Assembly (NCBI RefSeq): GCF_038958875.1
Contig: NZ_CP152407.1
Coordinates: 1,495,501-1,559,500, forward strand
Direction of reading: 5' to 3'
DNA from: Acidovorax sp. FHTAMBA
Lineage (GTDB): Bacteria > Pseudomonadota > Gammaproteobacteria > Burkholderiales > Burkholderiaceae_C
Length of the DNA stretch: 64,000 nucleotides
The notes under the pieces: model-generated
Seen by the model: only the letters and a program-made list of their open reading frames with translations
What the model was told of the DNA's origin: nothing
Database searches by the model: none
Position numbers and translations under genes: made by a program
Shown here: positions 1 to 8,763 of the stretch, piece after piece
How positions within the stretch are numbered: position 1 is the stretch's first letter
Layout of the letters: each line of letters begins with the position of its first letter

Positions 1-357
1 CCGGCCGATGTGCTTTTTGATTTTGACAAGTCCGACTTGCGCGCCGACGCTGCTGCGCCGCTGAACAAAGCGGGCGAGCTCATCAAGAGCTATGCCACTG
101 CCCCGCTCACCGTGCGGGGCCACACCGACGCCAAGGGCTCCGACGCCTACAACGACGCGCTGTCGCTGCGACGCGCGCAGGCGGTGGCCCGTGCGCTGCA
201 CGCGCAGACCGGGCGGCAGGCTGCGGTGCAAGGCCTGGGCAAGCGCCAGCCGGTGGCGGCCAACACCACGCCAGACGGACGTGACGACCCCGTGGGGCGC
301 CAGCTGAACCGGCGCGTACAGATTCTCATTGGCCTGCCCGACAAGGAGGGCCGGTAA
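1..357 (+). CDS. OmpA-family peptidoglycan-binding protein, C-terminal part (cut by left edge)
   Basis: C-terminal part of an OmpA/MotB-fold envelope protein that binds peptidoglycan in the periplasm. The frame is open from base 1, so the signal sequence and any barrel or lipobox lie outside the window; the GTG at 10 is an internal Val, not a start. Seen directly: the strand VLFDFDKSDL, the turn GHTDAKGS, and NDALSLRRAQAV, which fits the peptidoglycan-binding pattern N-x2-LS-x2-RA-x2-V. The stop lies two bases before the next gene, suggesting co-transcription. Whether the whole protein is a porin, a Pal-like lipoprotein or a motility stator cannot be told from this fragment. Confidence 0.9.
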   Translation, partial: PADVLFDFDKSDLRADAAAPLNKAGELIKSYATAPLTVRGHTDAKGSDAYNDALSLRRAQAVARALHAQTGRQAAVQGLGKRQPVAANTTPDGRDDPVGRQLNRRVQILIGLPDKEGR

Positions 358-359
358 CC

Positions 360-611
360 ATGGCACTCATCAAATGCCCCGAATGCGCGCGCGAGGTGTC
401 GTCCCACGCGCCCGCCTGCCCGGCCTGTGGCTACCCGCTTCAGGCCACAGGCGCCCCGCCCGCACAGCCGCACAGCGCCCTGCAGTCGCCGCATGTGTGG
501 GGGCGCGTGGCCGTGGCCTTGGGCGCATGGCTGGTCACTCCGTGGATCGCCAGGCTTATCGTGGCGCTGGCGGTGTGTGTGCTGGCGTATTTCATGTTCA
601 CGGGGCGATGA
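360..611 (+). CDS. small zinc-ribbon membrane protein
   Basis: An 83-residue protein with an N-terminal zinc ribbon (CPEC at residues 6-9, CPAC at 20-23), a short Pro/Gln-rich linker, and one hydrophobic segment near the C-terminus (about residues 58-80) that should anchor it in the inner membrane with the ribbon in the cytoplasm. It starts two bases after the OmpA-family stop, so the two are probably one transcript. Small proteins of this zinc-ribbon plus membrane-helix type are common in Proteobacteria without an assigned role. The domain call rests on the four cysteines; no function is inferred. Confidence 0.75.
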   Translation: MALIKCPECAREVSSHAPACPACGYPLQATGAPPAQPHSALQSPHVWGRVAVALGAWLVTPWIARLIVALAVCVLAYFMFTGR

Positions 612-700
612 CGAACCGCACCCCCGCCATGTGAACTCGGCAACGAAGACTTTTTGGATTGCCAGGGTCCGTGTGATGGGGCGGGCGCTTCAACGCTGCG

Positions 701-740
701 TTGTCATCAAACCGCCGCAAAAGCTTCATGGGGCTGTCAT
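701..740 (+). promoter_or_regulatory. Pho box (PhoB binding site) upstream of phoX
   Basis: Four 7-base units recur with an exact 11-base period: TTGTCAT (701-707), a degenerate CCGCCGC (712-718), GCTTCAT (723-729) and CTGTCAT (734-740), separated by 4-base spacers. This matches the PhoB direct-repeat consensus CTGTCAT-N4. It ends 52 bases before the phoX start codon, so phosphate-starvation control of phoX is likely. Confidence 0.75.
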
Positions 741-791
741 CCCCGGTTCTTACGCTCCACTGGTTCTGTAAACCAACAACCGAGGAACCCC

Positions 792-3014
792 ATGAACCAC
801 CGCGTGGATGCGCCCGAGCAGGCGATTGACTTCAACAACGAGAACTCCAACACCTCTGCCAACCCCACGTTTGATGCGGTGCTGGACGCTCGCCTGTCGC
901 GCCGCGGGCTGTTGCGCGGCGGTGTGGGTTCGGTGGGTACGGCCGTGCTGGCCGGTTTTGGCGTGACGGCCTGTGGCGGCAGCGATGACCCTGTGGTGGA
1001 GCCGCCTGCCGCGCCCAAGCTGCTGGGCTTTGGTGCCGTGCCCAAGAGCCTGGCCGACGTGGTGGCCGTGCCTGCGGGCTACACCGCCAGCGTGCTGTTT
1101 GCGCTGGGCGACCCGATGGCCCCAGGCGTGGCCGCGTACAAGAACGACGGCACCGACGGCGACTACGACAAGCGCGCCGGTGACCACCACGACGGTATGG
1201 AATGGTTTGGCCTGGGTGCCGACGGCAAGCGCAACGACAGCGCCACCGATCGCGGTCTGCTGGCCATCAACCACGAAGCCACCACGGACGAAAAGCTGTC
1301 GTCGTTCTTTCTGCACGCCGATGGCGGCACATCCACGCTGCCCCGCCCTGCGGCTGAAGTGGACAAGGAAACCGACATCCACGGCATCGCAGTGATCGAA
1401 GTCGCCAAGACCGGCGGCAAGTGGGGCTATGTGCAGAACTCGGCGCACAACTTCCGCCTGACTTCGCTCAGCCCCATCGAGATCGCCGGCCCCGCGCGCG
1501 GCAATGCGCAGCTGATCACCAAGTTCTCTCCCACCGGCGTGATGACGCGTGGCACGCTGAACAACTGCGGCACCGGCAAGACGCCTTGGGGCACCTTCCT
1601 CACCGGCGAAGAAAACTGGTTTGGCTACTTCACCCGCGGCGCTGCCGATGACGCCGCGCGCGGCAACGACAAGAGCGTGACGGCCCTCAAGCGCTATGGC
1701 CGCAGCCAGGGCGCCGCATCGCGCCACGGCTGGGAAACCGGCGGCGCAGACGACAAGTACCAGCGCTGGAACAACAGCAAGACCGGCACCTCGGCCGACG
1801 GCAGCGACGACTACCGCAACGAAATGAACGGCATGGGCTACATCGTCGAGATCGACGCCTACGACAAGACCCGCATGGCCAAGAAGCGCACCGGCCTGGG
1901 CCGCTTTGCGCACGAAAGCGCGGCCTTCGGCAAGGTGGAAGCCGGCAAGCCCCTGACGGTGTACATGGGCGACGACTCGCGCGGCGAATACATCTACAAG
2001 TTTGTCTCCACCGCCACGTGGAACCCGGCCGATGCCAGTGCCAACGACCGTATGGCCATTGGCGACAAGTACCTGGACAGCGGCACACTCTACGCCGCCA
2101 AGTTCAACGCCGATGGCACGGGCACGTGGGTGGAGCTGAGCCTGTCGAACACCGCTATCGCCAGCTACGCCAACTACAAGTTCGCCGACGCGGCCGACAT
2201 CGCCATCAACACCCGCATTGCCGCTGATGCCGTGGGCGCCACCAAGATGGACCGCCCCGAGTGGAATGCCGTGAACCCCGCCAATGGCGAGATCTACTTC
2301 ACGCTGACCAACAACAGTGCCCGCAGCGTGAACCCCACCGGCAGCCAGTACCTGCCCGACGCCGCCAACCCCCGTGCCTACACCGACATGAAGGGCACCA
2401 GCGAGCAAAAGGGCAACCCCAACGGCCACCTGGTACGCCTGAAGGAAGGCGCCACCGCCACCGCCTTCACGTGGGACGTGTACCTGTTTGGCGCCGAAGC
2501 CGGTGCCGACAAGGCCATGGTCAACCTCTCTGCCCTCACGGCCGACCAGGACTTCTCCAGCCCCGACGGCCTGGTGTTCAGCAAGGCCACGGGCATCTGC
2601 TGGATCCAGACCGACGACGGTGCCTACACCGACGTGACCAACTGCATGATGCTGGCCGCCGTGCCTGGCAGCGTGGGCGACGGCGCCAAGAAGACGCTGA
2701 GCTACACCAAGGCCGATGGCAGCAAGCTCGACATCGTGACCCCCGTGGGCAAACCCGCCACCGAGAACACGCTCAAGCGCTTCCTGGTTGGCCCCAAGGG
2801 CAGCGAAATCACCGGCCTGGCCGAGACGCCCGATGGCAAGGCGATCTTCGTGAACATTCAGCACCCTGGCGAAGGCACCGCCCTGGCCAATGTGGGCGAT
2901 GCCACCAAGTACCAGAGCCAGTGGCCCGCCAATGCTGGCTACGGCGCGGGCAAGCGCCCCCGCTCGGCCACCATCGTGATCACCAAGAACGACGGCGGCG
3001 TGATCGGTACCTGA
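792..3014 (+). CDS. phoX: PhoX-family alkaline phosphatase (DUF839), Tat-exported
   Basis: A 740-residue PhoX-type phosphatase. The family is calcium/iron-dependent, is monomeric, and releases phosphate from phosphate esters outside the cytoplasm under phosphate limitation. The ATG at 792 was chosen over the upstream in-frame start at 654 because GAGGA lies just before it and because it puts a twin-arginine motif (SRRGLL, residues 36-41) in a long n-region typical of PhoX. A hydrophobic core follows, ending VTAC (Cys61), which could also act as a lipobox, so a Tat lipoprotein is possible. The rest is the DUF839 propeller (for example GTFLTGEENWFGYF and the late SPDGLVFS stretch). An 11-base-period Pho box precedes it. 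The downstream IS30 begins about 150 bases beyond the stop and leaves the gene intact. Confidence 0.92.
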   Translation: MNHRVDAPEQAIDFNNENSNTSANPTFDAVLDARLSRRGLLRGGVGSVGTAVLAGFGVTACGGSDDPVVEPPAAPKLLGFGAVPKSLADVVAVPAGYTASVLFALGDPMAPGVAAYKNDGTDGDYDKRAGDHHDGMEWFGLGADGKRNDSATDRGLLAINHEATTDEKLSSFFLHADGGTSTLPRPAAEVDKETDIHGIAVIEVAKTGGKWGYVQNSAHNFRLTSLSPIEIAGPARGNAQLITKFSPTGVMTRGTLNNCGTGKTPWGTFLTGEENWFGYFTRGAADDAARGNDKSVTALKRYGRSQGAASRHGWETGGADDKYQRWNNSKTGTSADGSDDYRNEMNGMGYIVEIDAYDKTRMAKKRTGLGRFAHESAAFGKVEAGKPLTVYMGDDSRGEYIYKFVSTATWNPADASANDRMAIGDKYLDSGTLYAAKFNADGTGTWVELSLSNTAIASYANYKFADAADIAINTRIAADAVGATKMDRPEWNAVNPANGEIYFTLTNNSARSVNPTGSQYLPDAANPRAYTDMKGTSEQKGNPNGHLVRLKEGATATAFTWDVYLFGAEAGADKAMVNLSALTADQDFSSPDGLVFSKATGICWIQTDDGAYTDVTNCMMLAAVPGSVGDGAKKTLSYTKADGSKLDIVTPVGKPATENTLKRFLVGPKGSEITGLAETPDGKAIFVNIQHPGEGTALANVGDATKYQSQWPANAGYGAGKRPRSATIVITKNDGGVIGT

Positions 3015-3103
3015 AGGCTGCCCGCCACCGCCTGCGCTGCGCCCGGCTGCGGCGCAGTGCCTTGCCGCTTTGGACCGTCAGGTTCAAAGCGGTTTTGTCA
3101 TTT

Positions 3104-3163
3104 TTGCTATCAATAGTGGAGCTGATTGCGCATATCCATCAAGCGCTGGAGCCTGTTTTTGCT
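3104..3163 (+). repeat. dispersed two-hairpin intergenic repeat, copy 1 (diverged)
   Basis: Member of the repeat family defined by a first hairpin (GCTATT..AATAGC) followed by a second (GCGCTTTAT..ATAAGCGC) and a GAGGCC-like tail. This copy reads TTGCTATCAATAG, then CATCAAGCGCTGGAGCC. It lies between the phoX stop and the first IS30, whose inverted repeat begins at the tail of this copy. Confidence 0.7.
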
Positions 3164-3167
3164 CGCA

Positions 3168-4252
3168 GATTCAACTACAAAGTGCACCGAATTTCAGTGT
3201 AACGGACGAATCTCCAAGCCCATGAACACCTCGTGGGGAGTGCGGTAGTTGAGGCACTTGCGGGGTCGGTGGTTGAGCCGGTAGAGCGCATCGTCAACTT
3301 CGTGCTGCGAGACCCGGCGCTGGTTGGTGCACTTGGGGAAGTACTGGCGCAACAGGCCATTGGTGTTCTCGTTGAGCCCACGCTCCCATGAGTGGTAGGG
3401 ATGCGCGAAGTACACATCCGCCCCCAGACTGGCGGCGATGAATGCATGCTCAGCAAACTCCTTGCCATTGTCGAACGTGATCGTTTCGCACAGGTGTTTG
3501 TGAGGTCGCAGCAGTGCGATCACAGCCTCGGTCACCCCTGCGCTGTGGCGCGAGTCCAGTTGCTGCGCCAGTGTGTAGCGGGACTTGCGCTCCACCAAGG
3601 TCACCAGTACCCCTTGGTGGCCCTTGCCGACCACGGTGTCACCCTCCCAGTCACCTATGCGGCTGCGTGCGTCAACGATGGCGGGGCGCTGCTCTATGCA
3701 GAGCCGATCTTTGAGTGTGCCGCGCCGCTCTTGTCCGCTGCCGTAGCGCTTGCGTCGCACCTTCTGGCAGCGCAGGTGTTTGATCAGCTCACCGCCTTTG
3801 CGTTTGTCGTCATAGATGTGCTGGTAGATGCATTCGTGGCTGATGGTCAGCACGCCCTCCAGCCGCAGCCGTCCGCTGACCTGCTCGGGAGAGAGCTCAA
3901 GGCGCAGATAGCGGTGCACCTGGCTCCACTGCTGCGCATTGAACTGGCGTGCATTGCGCCGTGCCCTTTGGCGGGCACGGGCTCGCTCATGAGCGCGGGC
4001 GGGTTTGTAGCCTTGGGCTCCAGCGTTGCGATTGAGCTCGCGGGTGATGGTCGAGCGGCTTCGATTGAGCTGTGCGGCTATCACTGCCAAGCTTATGTTT
4101 TGACGACGCAGTGCGTGGATTTGGTATCGTTCTTCTCGGGTCAAGTGGGTATAGGTCATGGTGCAACGTTTGGGACTGGCTGGTCACAAAAATGCATCCT
4201 ATGCACTCTTGGCCCAACTCGGTTTACTTACGTTGCACTTCGTACTTGAATC
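3168..4252 (-). mobile_element. IS30-family insertion sequence, copy 1
   Basis: About 1.09 kb, holding one transposase on the minus strand. The ends are imperfect inverted repeats: GATTCAACTACAAAGTGCA on the left and, read inward, GATTCAAGTACGAAGTGCA on the right. Both copies in this window also share about 5 bases beyond each end (TCGCA left, CGCCG right), so the true tips may lie slightly further out. With ends at CGCAG and CCGCC a 3-base target duplication GCT would fit this copy, but the same boundaries do not give a clean 3-base duplication for copy 2. It is inserted in the tail of a dispersed repeat. Confidence 0.9.
3194..4159 (-). CDS. IS30-family transposase
   Basis: A full-length 321-residue DDE transposase that excises and inserts the element. 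It has an N-terminal helix-turn-helix (residues about 8-40, LTREERYQIHALRRQN, then AAQLNRSRSTITRELNRN) and a C-terminal catalytic core with Asp in IGDWEGDTVVGK, Asp in ITFDNGKEF and Glu in WERGLNENTNG, the IS30-type DDE layout. No frameshift or stop interrupts it, so it is probably active. It differs from copy 2 (36126-37091) at only two residues (Gln/Leu in the TNQRRVSQ stretch and Glu/Lys near the C-terminus). A long open frame on the opposite strand is an antisense shadow. Confidence 0.95.
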   Translation of the reverse strand: MTYTHLTREERYQIHALRRQNISLAVIAAQLNRSRSTITRELNRNAGAQGYKPARAHERARARQRARRNARQFNAQQWSQVHRYLRLELSPEQVSGRLRLEGVLTISHECIYQHIYDDKRKGGELIKHLRCQKVRRKRYGSGQERRGTLKDRLCIEQRPAIVDARSRIGDWEGDTVVGKGHQGVLVTLVERKSRYTLAQQLDSRHSAGVTEAVIALLRPHKHLCETITFDNGKEFAEHAFIAASLGADVYFAHPYHSWERGLNENTNGLLRQYFPKCTNQRRVSQHEVDDALYRLNHRPRKCLNYRTPHEVFMGLEIRPLH

Positions 4253-4292
4253 CGCCGCTTGATTTTTGGCGCCGCGAGGGCTGCCGGTGGGG

Positions 4293-5093
4293 CTAGTTGT
4301 TGTAGTGCGTGTCTGCGGGTGCGGGGGAGGCCGCCGGTGGCGGCGCGGGGCTTGCCGGTGCTGCCGGGTATCCCATCTGCCCGCTGCCATCCTTGGTGCC
4401 CTTGCGCCCCGCAATCTGCCAGGCCGTGCGCTGGCCGATGAGGCGGGCCAGAAACTCCAGTTCCTCGTCGGTGTGGTTGATGGCGCCCGCAGGCGTCAGC
4501 AGGCGGCCGTTGCGTGGCGCGGCCTCGGCCCAGAACGACTGGTGATAGACCGACTGGCTGACCACGCTTTCGTTGCCGGCCGCCAGGTCCACGGTGCCAT
4601 AGCAATTGCAGAAATAGCCCCGGTGGTCCTGCTCCGGGAACACTTCGGCATACACGCCCGTGCCCCGGATGCCCGCTGTGGCGGTGGGCAGGATCACCTG
4701 GCGGTCGGTGCCGGGGCCCCACACGCTAGCCACGGCGCCGGTCAGCAGGCGAAGCACCTTGACGGCAGTGGGGGTGTCGCCGTCCAGCGCCATACGGCTG
4801 TTCTGGCGCAGCAGGAAAGCGCTGTGGCCCACGGTGAACACCGCGGTGGCGCCGGGGCCGGTCTCGATGCGGTCACCGGTAGAGATGCTGCCCTGCGCGG
4901 TCAGTGCCTGGCCGTTGCGCAGCACATCCCCGCGCACTTCGACGATATTGCTGCCGGACTGCGCCCGGGCGCCCGCCCACCCGCCAGCGGCTGCCCATGT
5001 GGCGGCTGCCTGCAGCAGGCTGCGCCGCCGCCACCACTGCAGTTCCTCGTCAGTTCGGCCCAGCAGCTGGGGGGGGCTCAAGGGGTGGTTCAT
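4293..5093 (-). CDS. FecR-domain protein with Tat-like signal
   Basis: A 266-residue protein. The Met at 5093 was chosen over one 15 codons upstream because it places RRRSLLQ and a hydrophobic Ala-rich stretch ending in ARAQ in a normal twin-arginine signal position. The mature part starts with a FecR-type periplasmic domain (VEVRGDVLRNGQAL, GDRIETGPGATAVF, ATAGIRGTGVYAEV), followed by a Cys-containing segment (GYFCNCYGTVDLAAG) and a Pro/Ala-rich tail. FecR domains relay signals to sigma factors or act as envelope scaffolds; no sigma factor or TonB receptor gene is nearby, so classic iron signalling is unlikely. Its start overlaps the end of the upstream membrane-protein gene by 44 bases, implying an operon. 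The IS30 sits about 40 bases past the stop. Confidence 0.8.
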   Translation of the reverse strand: MNHPLSPPQLLGRTDEELQWWRRRSLLQAAATWAAAGGWAGARAQSGSNIVEVRGDVLRNGQALTAQGSISTGDRIETGPGATAVFTVGHSAFLLRQNSRMALDGDTPTAVKVLRLLTGAVASVWGPGTDRQVILPTATAGIRGTGVYAEVFPEQDHRGYFCNCYGTVDLAAGNESVVSQSVYHQSFWAEAAPRNGRLLTPAGAINHTDEELEFLARLIGQRTAWQIAGRKGTKDGSGQMGYPAAPASPAPPPAASPAPADTHYNN

Positions 5094-5892
5094 GGGGCAC
5101 CTCGGGTGCGGGGGTCGAAGGGGGCTCGAAGCTGTCACGGAAGGTGAACACCACCGACGTGAAAAACATGGCCGCCATCATCAGCGCGGCACCCACCATG
5201 ATGCCGCCCGCCGCCGATCCTGCAAGCCCCATCATCGACAGCAGCGCAGACACCAGTGCCACCACCAGCCCGCCGAGCAGAAACACGCCCAGCCAGCCCA
5301 CGCCGTACACCAGAAAAGCGCCAAAGTTGCGCACGCAGGCCACGATGCTGAAGAACAGCGCCTTGACGGGCGGAACGCTGTGCCAGTGCACCAGCCCCGG
5401 CGCATGCCAGAACAGCAGCGACAGCGGCAAGTACAGCACCATCGAGAGCCACATGGCGCTCTGGAACGCGGGGTCTTCCGCCACTTCCTTGGTCAGCTGC
5501 GCGCCACCCAGGTACACCTTGGCGAACTGCCCGCCGTCGACCAGGGCCGACAGGCCCATCACAGCCAGAAAGCCCACCGCGTACAGGGCGCCCAGCACCA
5601 GCATGTCGCGCAGGCGTTGCTGGCCGGTGCGAAACGCCACCAGCAGCACCGCAGGCGTGGGAAAGCTGCCCTGCGAGGCCTGCGCGGCGGCCACCATCAT
5701 GGCCAGCGTGGCCGAGGGCAGCAGCATGAGGGCAATGGCCGGCCCCACCAGTGGAACCATCGAGGCCAGCGACATGGCGGCCATGGTCATGAAGAACAGC
5801 GCGGCCAGCGCCATGGGCTGCCGCCAGAACGTTCGGACCCCAAGCTTGACCCAGGCCATGCCGGTGCCGGCGGAGACGATGTTGAGTTTCAT
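5050..5892 (-). CDS. BPSS1780-family multispanning membrane protein
   Basis: A 280-residue integral membrane protein with about six hydrophobic segments (for example MALAALFFMTMAAMSLASMV, MLVLGALYAVGFLAVMGL, GAFLVYGVGWLGVFLLGG) and a Pro-rich cytoplasmic C-tail. It resembles the BPSS1780 family common in Burkholderiales, whose function is not established. It overlaps the FecR-domain gene by 44 bases and follows thrB on the same strand with a 127-base gap. No catalytic motif is visible, so the assignment is by overall pattern only. Confidence 0.7.
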   Translation of the reverse strand: MKLNIVSAGTGMAWVKLGVRTFWRQPMALAALFFMTMAAMSLASMVPLVGPAIALMLLPSATLAMMVAAAQASQGSFPTPAVLLVAFRTGQQRLRDMLVLGALYAVGFLAVMGLSALVDGGQFAKVYLGGAQLTKEVAEDPAFQSAMWLSMVLYLPLSLLFWHAPGLVHWHSVPPVKALFFSIVACVRNFGAFLVYGVGWLGVFLLGGLVVALVSALLSMMGLAGSAAGGIMVGAALMMAAMFFTSVVFTFRDSFEPPSTPAPEVPHEPPLEPPPAAGPN

Positions 5893-6019
5893 GAATACGT
5901 ACGAAAAGAGGTGTGGTGGGGCCTGCGCCTGCGCACACAGGGCAGCCGGATAAGGAGCCGCCCGGGCCGCGCAACAGCTTGGAATTTACCCCAGCGGCCG
6001 ATTTCCCTTTTTCACCGGA

Positions 6020-6970
6020 CTATGGGTGTACAGGGTGGGCAATGCGGGCGCGCAGCACACGCTCGAAGTGCGTGGGGTCGTGGGGGGTGAGCATGGAGGC
6101 CTCGCGCGGCAGGTAAAAGTCCCACAGGCGCGAGATCCAGAACCGCAGCGCCCCGGCGCGCAGCATGGCGGGCAGGAGCTCGCGCTCGGCCGCTGTCAGC
6201 GGGCGCACGGCCTGGTAGGCGTCCAGCATGCGCGTGGCGCGCCCGGCGTCGTGGGTGCCTTGGGCCAAGTCAATGCACCAGTCGTTCAGGCACACGGACA
6301 GGTCAAACAGCCAGGTGTCCACACCGGCAAAGTAGAAGTCGAAGAAGCCCGTCAGCGCTTCGCCCTCGAACATCACGTTGTCGCGGAACAGGTCGGCATG
6401 CACCGGGCCGCGGGGCAGGGCAGCGTAGCCCGCGCTCGCGGCCACATGGTTCTGGTAAGCCAGCTCGGAGCGCAGCAGCGCCGCCTGCGCGTCGTCAATG
6501 TGCGGCAGCACCACGGGCACCGTTTCGTTCCACCACGGCAGGCCGCGCAGGTTGGGCTGGTGGCGGTCAAAGCTGCGGCCCACCAGGTGCATGCGTGCCA
6601 GCATGCTGCCCACGGCAGCGCAATGCGCGCCCTGTGGCGCCAGCTGGCTTTTGCCGCGCAGCTTGTTTACCACGGCGGCGGGCTTGCCGCACACGGTGTG
6701 CAGGATGTCGCCGTTCTTGTCGGCACGCGGATCGGGCACGGGCACGCCGCCGTGCGCCAGGTGCTTCATCAGGTACAGGTAGAACGGCAACTGCTGGGCC
6801 GTGAGGCGCTCGAACAGCGTGAGCACGAACTCGCCCTGGTCGCTGGTCAGAAAATAATTGGTGTTCTCGATGCCGCCTTCGATGCCGCGCAGCTCTACCA
6901 GCTCACCAAGCTGCAAACGGCGCAGCAGCTCGCGCGCCTCTGGGTGGGAGACTTCGGTAAAGACGGCCAT
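6020..6970 (-). CDS. thrB: homoserine kinase (ThrB, choline-kinase-like type)
   Basis: A 316-residue kinase of the aminoglycoside/choline-kinase fold that serves as homoserine kinase in Pseudomonas and Burkholderiales, converting L-homoserine to O-phospho-L-homoserine for threonine synthesis in the cytoplasm. Seen: the N-terminal start MAVFTEVSHPEA, the nucleotide-loop region GIEGGIENTNYFL, the catalytic loop VHADLFRDNVMF (about residues 185-200) and the metal-binding GFFDFYFAGVD. Length is normal. It lies just upstream of the membrane-protein and FecR genes on the same strand. No other threonine genes are present here. Confidence 0.93.
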   Translation of the reverse strand: MAVFTEVSHPEARELLRRLQLGELVELRGIEGGIENTNYFLTSDQGEFVLTLFERLTAQQLPFYLYLMKHLAHGGVPVPDPRADKNGDILHTVCGKPAAVVNKLRGKSQLAPQGAHCAAVGSMLARMHLVGRSFDRHQPNLRGLPWWNETVPVVLPHIDDAQAALLRSELAYQNHVAASAGYAALPRGPVHADLFRDNVMFEGEALTGFFDFYFAGVDTWLFDLSVCLNDWCIDLAQGTHDAGRATRMLDAYQAVRPLTAAERELLPAMLRAGALRFWISRLWDFYLPREASMLTPHDPTHFERVLRARIAHPVHP

Positions 6971-7077
6971 CGCTCAAGGAGATCGAAAGTAAGGAAGGGT
7001 GAAAAAGACGGCACGCCGTGGCGTGCGGGGAGGGCGCTGCGGCGCAGCGATGAACCTCGGGCCCGAGGGCCCGGGGC

Positions 7078-7437
7078 TCAGAACTTCAGCACGTTCCAGA
7101 CGCGGGGGGCGGTGGTGGTTTCGGCGCCGCTGTTGCTGCCCGCGCGGCTGCGTGCGCCGTCGGGGGATTGCACTTCGTAGCTGGGCATGCTGCCCGTCTT
7201 GGGCTGCACCGAGATGGTCTGTGTCTGCCCGCCCACGCGCAGCTCGTCCACACGGCTGCCGGCGTCTTCAATCTGGATGCGCTCGGTGCGCTGGGTGCCG
7301 CGGCCCGAAAGTTGCTCCGGATCTTGTAGCTGCTCGCGCTTTTCTGTATTGCCCTGCGGGGCATTTTGACCAGAATTCTGGGCCAGGGCGGGGCTGGAGG
7401 CCATGCCCAGCAGCAAAAGGAGGTGAACAGCGCGCAT
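7078..7437 (-). CDS. small secreted DUF2782-like protein
   Basis: A 119-residue protein. The ATG at 7437 was chosen because it gives a clean Sec signal peptide (MRAVHLLLLLGMASSPALAQ, cleavage after ALA); the much longer frame upstream overlaps the neighbouring hydrolase gene and is not real coding. The mature part is short, polar and low-complexity, with the conserved-looking core RIQIEDAGSRVDELRVGGQT followed by SYEV and a C-terminus WNVLKF. This matches the DUF2782 pattern of proteins often found between thrB and polA in Burkholderiales. No biochemical role is known. It lies 107 bases upstream of thrB on the same strand, possibly in one transcript. Confidence 0.75.
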   Translation of the reverse strand: MRAVHLLLLLGMASSPALAQNSGQNAPQGNTEKREQLQDPEQLSGRGTQRTERIQIEDAGSRVDELRVGGQTQTISVQPKTGSMPSYEVQSPDGARSRAGSNSGAETTTAPRVWNVLKF

Positions 7438-7490
7438 CGGGCGATTGTAGGGCGGCACAGGTGCGGCAGGCTCCTGGGGCCGCCCGTGTG

Positions 7491-8705
7491 TCATTGCGCC
7501 GGGGCGCGGGCCTCGTCGTCCACGGCTTTTTGCACGGCAGCGTAGAAGGCCTCGCGCGCGGCATAGCTCGGGTTGTCCGCTGAGCCCGCCTTGTGCCAGT
7601 TGCCGTTGGAGGCGATCACGAGCTGGCGTTTCGGGTCGATGAAGATGCCCTGGCCGAAGATGCCGCGGGCGGCAAACGCGCCGCTGTCGTAGGTCCACCA
7701 CTGGTAGCCATATCCACGGCCAGGTGCGCCGATGTCCGCCTGCTTGTGCGTAGCCTCCTCCAGCCAGCCGTCGGGCAGGATGCTCTGGCCATTCACCCTG
7801 GCACCCTCCAGGATGAACTGGCCCAGGCGCGCATAGTCGCGCGGCGCGGCCTGCACGCAGCAGCCGCTGATTTCCTTGCCGGTCTTGGACAGCAGCCATG
7901 TGGCCTGTTGCTCCATGCCGGCGGGCTGCCATACCTTTTCCTGCAGGTACTGGGTCAGTGGCTTCTTGATGGCGGCTTCCAGCACGAGGCCGATCAGGTT
8001 GGTCTCGCCCGTGCTGTAGAGCCAGCGCGAGCCGGCCGGTGCAGCGCGTGGCAGCTTGCGCATGTAGCTCACCAACGCCTCGACACCAGGCTCGGGCTTG
8101 TGGTTGTTGAACCTGGCCACGTCAGAGTTCGTGTCGCCGTAGTCTTCGTTCCACTGCACGCCCGAGGTCATGGTGAGCAGCTGCCGGATGCTCACGTCGT
8201 CGTAGGCTGAGCCTTTCAGGTCCGGCAGGTAGTCGCTCACCTTGTCGTTCATGCTCTTGATGTGGCCGTCCTTGAGCGCCGCACCCACCAGCGTGGAAGT
8301 GAAGGATTTGGCGACCGAGAAGCTCGTCCAGCGGCCGTCGCCGTCAAAGCCCAGCCCGTAGCGTTCCTGCCGCAGCTTGCCGCCTTGCAGGATCACAAGG
8401 GCCGCAACGCGGTGTTCCTGCATGTAGGCATCCACATCCCTGTCGATCTTCAGCGGCTCGCCCGCAGGCAGCGCACGCGCAGTTGCCGCAGGCTGGGCCG
8501 TGTTCCATTTGGCCAGCAGGCTGATGCGGTCGAGTGCGCGGAACGCCGCATCGCGCTGGGCGTCGCTCCAGAACAGCAGGTCGCGGTTGGTGGGCACCGT
8601 CTTGAGCAGGCCGCGGGTTTCCTTGTCCAGGCTGAACCAGCCGGCCGTGCCAGCGGCGGCCACGGCCACCAGCGTGCCCAGGGCCAATTTCTGAAGGGTT
8701 TTCAA
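7491..8705 (-). CDS. serine hydrolase, class C beta-lactamase family
   Basis: A 404-residue serine hydrolase of the beta-lactamase/DD-peptidase fold. The TTG at 8705 is preceded by AGGGAG at about 7 bases and gives a short basic n-region and hydrophobic signal or anchor (LALGTLVAVAAAGTAGWF); a TTG ten codons earlier (8735) is the alternative. The nucleophile motif SVAK (in SFSVAKSFTSTL) is clear, YSTGETN stands where the Y-x-N motif lies, and GIFGQGIF replaces the KTG box, as in esterase-like members. It therefore probably acts on esters or cell-wall amides in the periplasm rather than on beta-lactams. The gene before it on the same strand is unrelated. Confidence 0.82.
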   Translation of the reverse strand: MKTLQKLALGTLVAVAAAGTAGWFSLDKETRGLLKTVPTNRDLLFWSDAQRDAAFRALDRISLLAKWNTAQPAATARALPAGEPLKIDRDVDAYMQEHRVAALVILQGGKLRQERYGLGFDGDGRWTSFSVAKSFTSTLVGAALKDGHIKSMNDKVSDYLPDLKGSAYDDVSIRQLLTMTSGVQWNEDYGDTNSDVARFNNHKPEPGVEALVSYMRKLPRAAPAGSRWLYSTGETNLIGLVLEAAIKKPLTQYLQEKVWQPAGMEQQATWLLSKTGKEISGCCVQAAPRDYARLGQFILEGARVNGQSILPDGWLEEATHKQADIGAPGRGYGYQWWTYDSGAFAARGIFGQGIFIDPKRQLVIASNGNWHKAGSADNPSYAAREAFYAAVQKAVDDEARAPAQ

Positions 8706-8763
8706 CAGTGCACTCCCTGAAAGGCGAAAAAGCAAGAGTTGGAAAGGGCCCGCAGGCGGCCCG

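Noticed and set aside
750..2864. 704-codon open frame on minus opposite phoX
   Set aside because: Antisense to a well-supported phosphatase gene; no recognisable motif.
3392..4249. 285-codon plus-strand frame inside each IS30
   Set aside because: Repeated identically in both IS copies opposite the transposase; no start signal or domain.
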